The notes under the pieces: generated by a model | The model's input: only the letters and a program-made list of their open reading frames with translations | What the model was told of the DNA's origin: nothing | The model's database searches: none | Program-made: the position numbers and the translations under genes | Shown here: positions 1 to 7,042 of the stretch, piece after piece | Position numbering within the stretch: position 1 is the stretch's first letter | Layout: every line of letters begins with the position of its first letter | From: Caulobacteraceae bacterium | GTDB lineage: Bacteria > Pseudomonadota > Alphaproteobacteria > Caulobacterales > Caulobacteraceae | Assembly (NCBI GenBank): GCA_020852035.1 | Contig: JADZBR010000182.1 | Location: 1-12,651, forward strand | DNA length: 12,651 bases | Direction: 5' to 3'

Positions 1-1928
1 CCGCCGGCCTCGACACCGACCTGCGGCGCGCGCAGCGGGCCCTTGACGGTGATCGGCGCGCGCAGGCGGATCAGGCGCAGCTTCTTGGGCTTGCCGCGCA
101 GCTCCAGGTTCAGCCGCTCGGTCTCCAGGTTGATGGTCCCCTCGCCGACGATGCGCACCACGCCGGTGTCGACCACGATGTCGTCGGCGCGCATGACCCC
201 GTCGGTGGTGCGGAAGCGGGCGACGCCGCAGCGGATCGGCGTGCGCTCCTCGGAGTCGCTCAGCAGCAGGCCCAGTCCCTTGACCACATTGACCCCGAGA
301 AGCTCGGCGAAAGCCTGGCGGACGTCGCCCTGCGTGGCCACGAAGGTGACCTCGCCGTCGGCGTCGGCGGCGGCCCGGTGCACCGACTCGCCCGCCCCGC
401 TCAGCTTGGCGCGGGCCACCAGGCCCCCGGTCAGGGCCGGGCCGCCGGGGCCGCGCACGGGGATGAATTGCTCCAGCCGCGAGTTGGAGAGGCGCAGGTC
501 CAGGCTGGTCACCGGCGTCGCCTGGCGCGCGTTGAGGCTCACCGCGCCGGCCAGGGCGCCCTGGGTGAGGGTCATGTTCAGTGGGTCGGCGGTGAGCAGG
601 CCGTTGTCCAGTCGGATGTGCGCGGTGGCCGAGCGCAGCGGCAGGCGGGGCGCCTCGATGGTCGCCGCGCGATAGCGGACATCGGCGTCCATCGCGCGGA
701 TCTTCTCGACGTTCAGGGTGGCGTCGGGCAACAGGCGGCCGGTGGCGGCCTGCTGGCGGGCGATGACCTGCTGCTCGGCTGAGAGGGTCTCGCCGCGGCC
801 TGCGGCGGGGGCGCCGCCGAACACCGCCATCAGGTCGTCGAAGTCGAGCCGCCGGGAGGCGATGTCGGCCTTGAGGAACGGACGCTCGGGCTCGGTGTCC
901 ACCGACAGGTCGCCGGAGAGGTCCGAATCTCCCACCCGGCCGGAGAAGTCGTCGAACCGATAGACCAGCAGTTCGCGGGTCAGCCGGCCGCGGATGCGAT
1001 AGGGCGGGGTGTTTGGCAAGGCCACGCCGGTCAGTTCGTAAAGATCGGAAAGGTCCTGGCCGGAGAGGTCGAGGTCGGCCCAGAAGCGCCCGAGGTCGAA
1101 GGGCCTCGGCGCCGCGCCCTTGGCGGCGATGCGGGTGGCGCCGGCGCGCACGTCGGCGTCGAAGGGATAGGGCCGGTCGCGGCGCACGTTGACCAGCGGC
1201 CCGCCGGTCACCCGCAGGAAGAACGGCGCGCGGTTCAGCGCGCCCTGGCCGACCATGCGGAAGCCCTGCCGCCGCGCCCCGCGCTCCTCGCTGGCGGCCA
1301 CGGTTCCGGAGAAGACGAGGCCGCGCTTGTGGTCGGTGACCTGCAGCCTGCCATTCTCGATGATGAAGGTCTGGATCGGCGGCAGGCGGGTGGGCGTCTT
1401 GCGCTTTTCGCCCGTCGAGAAATCCCAGGTGGCGCGGCCCTGGCGGTCGCGCAGCAGCACCACGTCGGGCGCGTCCAGCCGCAGGAGCGGCAGTTCCACC
1501 TGGCCGTAGATCAGCGGGATCAGCTTCACCTTCAGGCTGAGGCGCTTGACCTGCGCGGTATGGCCCGGCCCCGCCCAGGCGGGATTGCCGATGCGCAACC
1601 CGTCGACCGTCGCCGAGGGGGTCAGCGACCAGGGATGCACCCGCAGGTTCCCCTCGATCGCCACCGGCCGCTGCAGCCGCGCGCTGGCGTAGCGGGCGAT
1701 CGGCCCGCGGGCCTGGTTCCAGTCGAACAGCCACAGGAACACGACGAGCGCCAGCACCAGGCCCACCAGGATCGCCAGCACCCAAAGGACGATCTTCAGC
1801 GCTAGCCGCGGCGCGCCGTCCGGCAGGCGATCGTTCAGGCGCCCCATGTGCGCCCGCGCGCGGCCCCAGGCGAGCGCCAGCCGGCCGCGCCAGTCGGGCG
1901 TTGGTGCGTCGATGGTCGGGTCGGTCAC
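1..1928 (-). CDS. AsmA family envelope protein, C-terminus cut by window edge
   Basis: The minus-strand frame is open from a GTG at 1928 to the left edge: 642 codons with no stop, so the 3' end is missing. The N-terminus is cytoplasmic (about 40 residues), then a single membrane segment at about 43-67 (KIVLWVLAILVGLVLALVVF) and a long periplasmic part rich in beta strands. The segment after the helix follows the AsmA pattern: DWNQARGPIARY, IEGNLRVHPW, then IRLDAPDVVLLRDRQGR-like repeats (actual text RLDAPDVVLLRDRQGRATW). AsmA-like proteins resemble bridge-type lipid-transfer proteins and affect outer-membrane assembly or phospholipid traffic; the exact role here is unknown. The start is GTG with GCAGGG six bases upstream; an in-frame TAA lies nine codons before it. 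An internal ATG at 1847 lacks a ribosome binding site. It lies 59 bases downstream of the sugar transferase, possibly co-transcribed. Confidence 0.85.
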   Translation of the reverse strand, partial: MTDPTIDAPTPDWRGRLALAWGRARAHMGRLNDRLPDGAPRLALKIVLWVLAILVGLVLALVVFLWLFDWNQARGPIARYASARLQRPVAIEGNLRVHPWSLTPSATVDGLRIGNPAWAGPGHTAQVKRLSLKVKLIPLIYGQVELPLLRLDAPDVVLLRDRQGRATWDFSTGEKRKTPTRLPPIQTFIIENGRLQVTDHKRGLVFSGTVAASEERGARRQGFRMVGQGALNRAPFFLRVTGGPLVNVRRDRPYPFDADVRAGATRIAAKGAAPRPFDLGRFWADLDLSGQDLSDLYELTGVALPNTPPYRIRGRLTRELLVYRFDDFSGRVGDSDLSGDLSVDTEPERPFLKADIASRRLDFDDLMAVFGGAPAAGRGETLSAEQQVIARQQAATGRLLPDATLNVEKIRAMDADVRYRAATIEAPRLPLRSATAHIRLDNGLLTADPLNMTLTQGALAGAVSLNARQATPVTSLDLRLSNSRLEQFIPVRGPGGPALTGGLVARAKLSGAGESVHRAAADADGEVTFVATQGDVRQAFAELLGVNVVKGLGLLLSDSEERTPIRCGVARFRTTDGVMRADDIVVDTGVVRIVGEGTINLETERLNLELRGKPKKLRLIRLRAPITVKGPLRAPQVGVEAG

Positions 1929-1987
1929 GGAAATCCCTGCAGGTGAGCGTGCTTAACGCCCCAGCGACCCAGCCGTTTCCCGCCGGC

Positions 1988-2548
1988 TCAACCCGAAACC
2001 CCGCGGCCGGTCAGGGCCGCGCCGACCGTGGCCGCGATGATCTTAAGGTCGAAGGCCAGGGACGCGCGGTCCAGATACTCGGCGTCGAGGGCGACCTTGT
2101 CGGGGATCGAGAGCTCGTCGCGCCCGTTGATCTGCGCCCAGCCGGTCAGGCCGGGGGTGAGAGCATGGACGCCGGCGGCGGTGCGCAGAGCCACCAGGTC
2201 GTCCTGATTGAACAGCGCCGGCCTTGGGCCCACCACGCTCATGTCGCCGACAAGGATACTCCAGACCTGCGGCAGCTCATCCAGGCTGGTCTTCCTGAGG
2301 AACCGGCCGATCGGCGTCACCCAGCGTTCCGGCTCGCTCAGGAGGTGCGTGGCGACCTGCGGCGTGTCGATCCGCATGGTGCGGAACTTGGGCATCCAAA
2401 AGCGCCCGTTGCCGCGCCCCACCCGCTCGGACCAGTGGATCGCCGGCCCCGGCGAGGTCGCCCGCACGGCCAGGGCGATCAGCGCCATCGGGATCGCCAG
2501 CACGATCAGGCCGGCGAGGGCGCAGAGGATGTCGAAGAGCCGCTTCAC
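1988..2548 (-). CDS. Bacterial sugar transferase (monotopic phosphoglycosyl transferase, PglC/WcaJ type)
   Basis: 186 residues, the size of the minimal PglC-like catalytic unit rather than the long WcaJ/WbaP form. It transfers a phospho-sugar from a UDP-sugar to undecaprenyl phosphate on the inner face of the inner membrane, the first step of polysaccharide or glycan building. Visible family marks in order: KRLFDI then a hydrophobic re-entrant helix at about 8-28 ending in SPGP (32-35), KFRTMR (54-59), the catalytic Asp-Glu dyad in TSLDELPQ (D90, E91), GDMSVVGPRP (101-110), PGLTGWAQINGR (132-143) and a C-terminal D..YL...SL..DLKI. The start is GTG; an in-frame TGA lies 12 codons upstream and no other start lies between. 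The ribosome binding site is weak. No glycosyltransferases, flippase or polymerase lie nearby, so its sugar and end product cannot be told from context. Confidence 0.92.
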   Translation of the reverse strand: MKRLFDILCALAGLIVLAIPMALIALAVRATSPGPAIHWSERVGRGNGRFWMPKFRTMRIDTPQVATHLLSEPERWVTPIGRFLRKTSLDELPQVWSILVGDMSVVGPRPALFNQDDLVALRTAAGVHALTPGLTGWAQINGRDELSIPDKVALDAEYLDRASLAFDLKIIAATVGAALTGRGVSG

Positions 2549-2605
2549 GTCGCCGGAAGCTCTACGGTGCGCCGGGCGGCGTCAACGGCCGCGCGGCGGC
2601 TTCGC

Positions 2606-3415
2606 CTAGGGCCGCCAGATGCGCGACCGCGCGCCGGCCTCGCCCGCGGCCTCCAGCACCCAGGCGCAGATCGCCTCCAGCTGGGTCTCCAGCCCGTCCG
2701 ACGCCCCCGCGATCGCCAGGGCGCAGCCGTTCATCTTCATCGGGTCGGTCAGCGGCCGCAGGCGCGCCTCGGCCACCAGTACGGGAGTGTCTTCCAGGTC
2801 GCCGAGGAACCGGTCGAAGGTGTCGAGGTCCTTCAGCGGCAGCCAGGCCATCACCGTCGCGGCGGGGTTGCGCCGCAGGATCGCCTGCATTGCGCGGGCG
2901 GTGCGCGGATAATCCTCGCCCTGCTCGAACGGCGCGTCGATCAGCGCCAGCGCCGGTCCCTTCGCGGCGAGCTCGCGCGGCGCGCCGGCGAAGCCGTCGC
3001 CCTCTACCGCCCGGCCCTGCTTGCCGAGCACGCGGCGCAGGTCGGCGCAGATGTCGGGCCGCAGCTCCCAGGCGGTGTAGCGGTCGCCGGAGCGCAAGGC
3101 GCGGGAGATCAGCCAGGGCGAACCCGGATAGAGCCGCGTCGCGCCGCCGTCATTGGCCGCCCGCACCGCCTGGGCCAGGGGCGCCAGCGCGGGCGGCAGG
3201 TCGGGATCGCCCATCAGCTTCAGGACGCCCTTCTCGGCCTCGCGGGCCTTTTGCGCCTCGGCGCCCTGAAGGTCGTACAGGCCGGCGCCGGCGTGGGTGT
3301 CGACGATGCTGGCCGGGCCGGGCCGGCGGACAAGGTCGGCCAGCAGGTGCGTCAGGGCCGCGTGCTTGACGATGTCGGCGAAGTTGCCGGCGTGGAAGGC
3401 ATGACGATAGTTCAC
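2606..3415 (-). CDS. rlmJ: 23S rRNA (adenine(2030)-N(6))-methyltransferase RlmJ
   Basis: This is a SAM-dependent methyltransferase expected to methylate N6 of A2030 in 23S rRNA (E. coli numbering). The N-terminus NYRHAFHAGNFADIVKH is the RlmJ signature; VDTHAGAG is the SAM-binding loop, followed by YPGSP and WELRPD. The catalytic tetrapeptide, DPPY in E. coli (Asp164), reads DAPF here: the aspartate is kept but the first proline is replaced by alanine. Two starts are possible. TTG at 3424 gives 272 residues with GGAGGG only three bases ahead; GTG at 3415 gives 269 residues beginning MNYRHAFHAGN as in most relatives, with GGAGGG twelve bases ahead. The family N-terminus favours 3415. The gene is first in the leftward group and is 57 bases from the sugar transferase start. 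Confidence 0.9.
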   Translation of the reverse strand: MNYRHAFHAGNFADIVKHAALTHLLADLVRRPGPASIVDTHAGAGLYDLQGAEAQKAREAEKGVLKLMGDPDLPPALAPLAQAVRAANDGGATRLYPGSPWLISRALRSGDRYTAWELRPDICADLRRVLGKQGRAVEGDGFAGAPRELAAKGPALALIDAPFEQGEDYPRTARAMQAILRRNPAATVMAWLPLKDLDTFDRFLGDLEDTPVLVAEARLRPLTDPMKMNGCALAIAGASDGLETQLEAICAWVLEAAGEAGARSRIWRP

Positions 3416-3600
3416 GGCTCTCAAGGGCCCTCCGGGAACGCGGAAGCCAAGCCTTACGTCGCGCGGCCAGTCCGCGAAAGCCGCGGCGCTCGTCGCTCAA
3501 AAGGCGAGAGGGTCCGACGCCACGTCATACTAGCCACGCCCGGCCGCCGGCGCCTAAGTTCGCGCGCAACTGAACAGCGATCATTCGGGAAGGATCGCCC
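3416..3600. promoter_or_regulatory. Divergent intergenic region, rlmJ / LLM monooxygenase
   Basis: This 185-base gap must hold the promoters for the leftward rlmJ group and the rightward monooxygenase. The only clear elements are the ribosome binding sites: GGAGGG on the minus strand near 3430, and GGAAGGA before 3594 on the plus strand. GC-rich dyads such as GGCCGCCGGC occur near 3542-3552. I could not place a convincing -35/-10 pair in either direction. Nothing in it looks coding on its own. Confidence 0.4.
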
Positions 3601-4824
3601 ATGCTGGGTCCGCGCCTGCGCTTCGGCGCCTTCATCGCCCCGTTCCATCCGGTGGACGAAAATCCCACCCTGGCCATCCAGCGGGACCTGGAGCTGGTCG
3701 ATTGGATGGACCAGCTGGGCTACGACGAAGCCTGGATCGGCGAGCACCACTCGGCCGCCTACGAACTGATCGCCAGCCCCGAGGTGTTCATCGCCGCGGC
3801 CGCCGAGCGCACCAAGCATATCCGGCTGGGCACGGGGGTCTCCTCCCTGCCCTACCATCACCCGTTCATGCTGGCCGACCGCATCAACCAGTTGGACCAC
3901 ATGACCCGCGGACGCACCATGTTCGGCGTCGGCCCCGGCTCGCTGGTCTCCGACGCTTTCGCAATGGGCCTGCCGGTGGACAAGGCGCGCGACCGGATGG
4001 ACGAGGCGCTGGCGGTGCTGGTGCGGCTGCTGCGCGGCGAGACCGTGACCCACAAGTCCGACTGGTTCGAGCTCTGCGAAGCCCGCCTGCAGATGACGCC
4101 TTACTCGCGGCCGAGCGTGGAGATCGCGGTGGCGAGCCAGGTGTCGCCGACCGGCGCGCGGGCGGCGGGCACGCATGGCGTGGGCCTGCTGTCGCTGGGC
4201 GCCACCTCGACGGCGGGCTTCAACGCGCTCGCCTCCAACTGGGCCATCGCCGAGGAAATGGCGGCCGACCACGGCAAGACGATGGACCGCGCGAGCTGGC
4301 GCCTCGTCGGCCCGGTGCACATCGCCGAGACCAGGGACAAGGCCATCGAACAGATCCGCTTCGGGCTGGAGAAGTGGATCTACTACTTCCGCGAGATCGC
4401 CAACCTGCCGATGGTCATGGAGGGCGACTACAAGGACCCGGTCGAAGCCTTCCTGGCCCAGGGGACGGCGGTGGTCGGCACGCCCGACGACCTGATCGCC
4501 CGGCTGCGGCAGCTCGTCGAGGAGAGCGGCGGCTTCGGCTGTTTCCTGTTCATGGCTCATAACTGGGCCGAATGGGCGGCGACGAAGCGGTCCTACGAGA
4601 TGATCGCCCGCTACGTCTTCCCGCACTTCCAGGACCTCAACATCAATCGCGAAGCCTCGATCGAGTGGGTGCGGCGCAACAAACAGGAGTTCACCGGTCA
4701 GGCCCGGATGGCCGTCGGCGCCCGCATCGCCCAGCACGCGATGGAGAAGGGCACGGAGAACCTGCGGCCGGAGTTCGTGCAGATGATGGGGCTGGCCAAG
4801 GCCGAGACGCCGGCGTCGGAATAG
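3601..4824 (+). CDS. LLM-class flavin-dependent monooxygenase (limonene 1,2-monooxygenase-like)
   Basis: 407 residues of the bacterial luciferase-like TIM-barrel family, which use reduced flavin and O2 to oxidise small organic substrates. Motifs in order: RFGAFIAPFHP at the N-terminus, YDEAWIGEHHS (41-51), IASPEVFIAAAAERT, IRLGTGVSSLPYHHP (74-88), QLDHMTRGR and FGVGPGSL (108-115), and DWFEL in the middle. The overall pattern, with a long C-terminal extension after the barrel, resembles the limonene monooxygenase (LimB)-like subgroup, but the substrate cannot be read from the sequence. The start ATG at 3601 has AAGGA seven bases upstream. It stands alone: no flavin reductase or terpene genes are adjacent, so it probably draws on a reductase encoded elsewhere. 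It is convergent with the histidine kinase, whose stop lies 37 bases away. Confidence 0.9.
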   Translation: MLGPRLRFGAFIAPFHPVDENPTLAIQRDLELVDWMDQLGYDEAWIGEHHSAAYELIASPEVFIAAAAERTKHIRLGTGVSSLPYHHPFMLADRINQLDHMTRGRTMFGVGPGSLVSDAFAMGLPVDKARDRMDEALAVLVRLLRGETVTHKSDWFELCEARLQMTPYSRPSVEIAVASQVSPTGARAAGTHGVGLLSLGATSTAGFNALASNWAIAEEMAADHGKTMDRASWRLVGPVHIAETRDKAIEQIRFGLEKWIYYFREIANLPMVMEGDYKDPVEAFLAQGTAVVGTPDDLIARLRQLVEESGGFGCFLFMAHNWAEWAATKRSYEMIARYVFPHFQDLNINREASIEWVRRNKQEFTGQARMAVGARIAQHAMEKGTENLRPEFVQMMGLAKAETPASE

Positions 4825-4836
4825 CGGCGAGGTTCG

Positions 4837-4849
4837 GCCGGTCGCCGGC
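4837..4849. terminator. Small GC hairpin between convergent genes (possible terminator)
   Basis: GCCGG-TCG-CCGGC forms a perfect 5-bp GC stem with a 3-base loop in the 37-base gap between the convergent monooxygenase and kinase stops. There is no T-run on either side, so it is not a canonical intrinsic terminator; position is the main argument. Confidence 0.25.
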
Positions 4850-4861
4850 GGACGGCGGGGC

Positions 4862-6625
4862 TCAGGCCGCTTCGACCGCCGCTTCAGGAACGGCGCGCCC
4901 CACCTCCGCCAGCAAGCTGCCCAGCGCGGCGAAGTCGATCGGCTTGTTCAGATAGGCGTCCGCGCCGGCGTCGAAGCCGGCCTGATGGTCCTCGGCGCGG
5001 GCCGAGGCGCTGAGCATCACCATCGGCGCATTGTGGTTCGGCCCAGGCGACTGCCGCAGGCGGCGCACCGCCGAAAGGCCATCCAGCACCGGCATGTTCA
5101 CGTCCATCAGCACCAGGTCGAACGCCTGGGCGGCGGCGATCTCCAGGGCGACCTGACCGTTCTCGGCCATCGTCGCCGAGTGACCGCGGCTGGACAGCCA
5201 GATGTCGAGGATCTGCCGGTTCACCGCGTGATCCTCGACCACCAGCACCCGCAGCGGCCGCTGGATGGCCTCCTCGGCCGCCTGCACCTGTCCGGCCCCG
5301 CCCCGCCAGGCGGCGACCTCGGCCTCGAACGCCAGCGTGAAGGTCGAACCGGCGCCGACCTCGGAACTCACCGAGAGCTCGCCGCCCATCATCTCGGCCA
5401 GCCGGCGAGAGATGGCCAGGCCCAGGCCCGTGCCGCCGAACCGGCGGGTGGTGGAAGCGTCAAGCTGGGTGAAGGCCGAGAACAGCCGCGCCTGGCCCTC
5501 TTCGGAGATGCCGGGCCCGGTGTCGTGCACCTCGATGGCGATCCGCGCACGATCGTCGGCCAGCCGCTGGCTCTTCACCACGAGGGCCACGGCGCCGGCC
5601 TCGGTGAATTTCAGCGCGTTGGAGAGCAGGTTGTGCACCACCTGCGACAGCCGCGTCGGATCGCCCACGATCACGTCCGGCGCGTCGGGCGAAATGTCGA
5701 TGCGGTAGTTGAGGTCCTTGGTTCGCGCCTTGGCCTCCCAGATCGCCGCGACCCGTTCCAGGGTCACCTTCAGCGGCGTCTCGATGGCCTCCAGATCCAG
5801 GCGGCCGGCCTCGATCTTGGCGAAGTCGAGAATGTCATTGAGCAGGCAGAGCAGACTGTCGCCGGAGGTCTGGATCAGTTCGACAAAGGTCTTCTGCTGC
5901 GGCGCGAGCGGCGTTTCGTGCAGCAACTGGGCGGCGCCCAGGACGCCGTTCATCGGCGTGCGAAGCTCGTGGCTGATCATCGCCAGGAAGGCCGACTTGG
6001 CCTGGTTGGCCGCGTCCGCGCGGTCGCGGGCGGTTTCCAGTTCCAGGATCAGCCGGCGCTGCTCGGCCTCGTAGCGCTCGATCTGGGCGCGGTGGCGCGC
6101 CCCGAACAGGATGTTGGCGTAGAGGGCCAGCGCCGAGGCGAACCCGCAGGCGAGGAAGGCCCAGGCGATCGCAACCGACGAGGTGAAGGTGAAGGCGAAA
6201 CCGGCCACCGCGTAGGGGGAAGAGACCAGCAGCGCGCGACGCGGCATGTCGCGGAACTGGGTGGCGACGAGGATCGACCCGCACAGCAGAAGGCAGACCG
6301 CCACCATCGCCCCGGCCGCCCCGCCCGAGACATAGGCGATGGCCGGTCCGACCGCCCAGATGGCGCTGGAAGCGGTGGCCACGGCGGTGAACTGCGCGCC
6401 GGTAACGCCCCGTTCGGCCAGGTTCGCCTCGTAGCGCCCGCGGGCCATGCCGGCGAGGACCGATACCGCCAGCCAGATCAGCGCCGGAAGCGCGCCGGCG
6501 ACCACGGCGATCGCCAGCGCCCAGGAGCCCAGGAGCCAGTAGCGCAGGGTTTGCATGCCCAGGATCGTCGACAGGGCGCGCCCCGCGCGGTCCCCGCCGT
6601 CTATCCGCCACAGCTTGCCGGCCAA
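4862..6625 (-). CDS. Hybrid sensor histidine kinase / response regulator, six-helix membrane input
   Basis: In numbering from the upstream GTG at 6643 (593 residues): hydrophobic stretches at about 33-65, 86-126 and 137-180, probably six helices with no large periplasmic domain; a short coiled-coil linker (185-215); HisKA with the phospho-acceptor His225 in ISHELRTPMNG; HATPase with N-box HNLLSNALKF (337-346), DTGPGI (374-379) and GGTGLGLAI (403-411); then a receiver domain with acidic pair E470/D471, phospho-acceptor D514 in LMDVNMP, and K567 in LNKPID. All residues needed for autophosphorylation and relay are present; no Hpt or output domain follows, so phosphate must pass to a separate Hpt. 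The signal is unknown. The preferred start is TTG at 6625 (587 residues), with GAGGGGG five bases ahead; GTG 6643 sits in a hairpin with no ribosome binding site, and an ATG (MQTLRYW) lies further inside. It is downstream of bolA on the same strand. Confidence 0.92.
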   Translation of the reverse strand: MAGKLWRIDGGDRAGRALSTILGMQTLRYWLLGSWALAIAVVAGALPALIWLAVSVLAGMARGRYEANLAERGVTGAQFTAVATASSAIWAVGPAIAYVSGGAAGAMVAVCLLLCGSILVATQFRDMPRRALLVSSPYAVAGFAFTFTSSVAIAWAFLACGFASALALYANILFGARHRAQIERYEAEQRRLILELETARDRADAANQAKSAFLAMISHELRTPMNGVLGAAQLLHETPLAPQQKTFVELIQTSGDSLLCLLNDILDFAKIEAGRLDLEAIETPLKVTLERVAAIWEAKARTKDLNYRIDISPDAPDVIVGDPTRLSQVVHNLLSNALKFTEAGAVALVVKSQRLADDRARIAIEVHDTGPGISEEGQARLFSAFTQLDASTTRRFGGTGLGLAISRRLAEMMGGELSVSSEVGAGSTFTLAFEAEVAAWRGGAGQVQAAEEAIQRPLRVLVVEDHAVNRQILDIWLSSRGHSATMAENGQVALEIAAAQAFDLVLMDVNMPVLDGLSAVRRLRQSPGPNHNAPMVMLSASARAEDHQAGFDAGADAYLNKPIDFAALGSLLAEVGRAVPEAAVEAA

Positions 6626-6640
6626 ATGCGCCCCCTCGCA

Positions 6641-6653
6641 CACGCTTCGCGTG
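6641..6653 (-). other. Short hairpin just upstream of kinase start
   Basis: CACGC-TTC-GCGTG is a perfect 5-bp stem with a 3-base loop, overlapping the alternative GTG start codon at 6643 and lying about 15 bases before the preferred TTG. It could fold in the kinase leader; no known family is recognised. Confidence 0.25.
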
Positions 6654-6693
6654 CAAAACCATGCTACGCCAGGCTCTAAGAGACTGTGAACGT

Positions 6694-6709
6694 TCCGCCG
6701 GGCGGCGGA
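6694..6709 (-). terminator. Probable terminator hairpin after bolA
   Basis: On the minus strand TCCGCC-GCCC-GGCGGA forms a 6-bp GC-rich stem with a 4-base loop, beginning ten bases after the bolA stop. It lacks a long T-run (AACGTTC follows), as is common in high-GC genomes. It would separate bolA from the kinase downstream. Confidence 0.4.
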
Positions 6710-6718
6710 CGCGAGGCG

Positions 6719-6988
6719 TCATTCTCCCGGCGCGCGAGCGCGGATGGACAGGGCGTGCAGCCCGGCGGCGAACTGCTCGGCCAAGGCCTGGTTGACCAGC
6801 CGCTGGCGGGCCACGCGCGACAGGCCCTGGAAGGCGGCGCTCTCGATCTCGACAGTGAAATGGCTCTCGCCTTGCGGGCGCGCGCCGGCATGGCCCGCGT
6901 GCCTGGCGGAATCGTCGATGATCTCAAGGTGGGAGGGCGCGAACGCGGCGGTCAGCCGCTCGCGGAGCCCATCTACAACGTCGCCCAT
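6719..6988 (-). CDS. bolA: BolA family protein
   Basis: 89 residues, the usual BolA length. BolA proteins pair with monothiol glutaredoxins to bind or pass on Fe-S clusters and can affect cell shape and stress genes. The core matches the family: LEIIDDSARHAGH with candidate metal-ligand histidines at 30, 33 and 43, then HFTVEIESAAFQGLSRVARQ and LVNQALAEQF...LHALSIRARAP, with the conserved His78. The usual RHR in the helix is RQR here. The start ATG at 6988 has GGAGG five bases upstream, an excellent ribosome binding site. It is divergent from the J-domain gene across only 54 bases, a neighbourhood often seen in alphaproteobacteria. Whether it belongs to the BolA or IbaG branch cannot be decided by eye. 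Confidence 0.92.
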   Translation of the reverse strand: MGDVVDGLRERLTAAFAPSHLEIIDDSARHAGHAGARPQGESHFTVEIESAAFQGLSRVARQRLVNQALAEQFAAGLHALSIRARAPGE

Positions 6989-7008
6989 TCGGGCCTCCTG
7001 TCAATCCC

Positions 7009-7036
7009 TTGAACGGAAAGGTTTTGGGCACATACT
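7009..7036 (+). promoter_or_regulatory. Candidate promoter of the J-domain gene, possibly leaderless
   Basis: TTGAAC (7009-7014) and CATACT (7031-7036) are separated by 16 bases and match the vegetative -35/-10 consensus reasonably. Transcription would start near 7043, at the ATG itself, and no Shine-Dalgarno is visible before this ATG. The two observations together suggest a leaderless mRNA. This is inference from motif and spacing only. Confidence 0.4.
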
Positions 7037-7042
7037 CGCAGC

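Noticed and set aside
1901..3769. 622-codon plus-strand open frame
   Set aside because: It is antisense to rlmJ and the sugar transferase, which have clear family motifs. The translation is low-complexity Arg/Gly/Gln-rich text typical of the shadow frame in GC-rich DNA.
3454..4737. 427-codon minus-strand open frame
   Set aside because: It is antisense to the flavin monooxygenase; the composition is shadow-like and no family is recognisable.
4985..6679. 564-codon plus-strand open frame
   Set aside because: It lies opposite the hybrid histidine kinase, whose H, N, G and receiver motifs are all intact; the translation has no recognisable domain.
6999..7004. Perfect TTGACA on the minus strand ahead of bolA
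   Set aside because: It sits directly before the bolA ribosome binding site, so any matching -10 would fall inside the gene and could not make its mRNA. Treated as coincidence.
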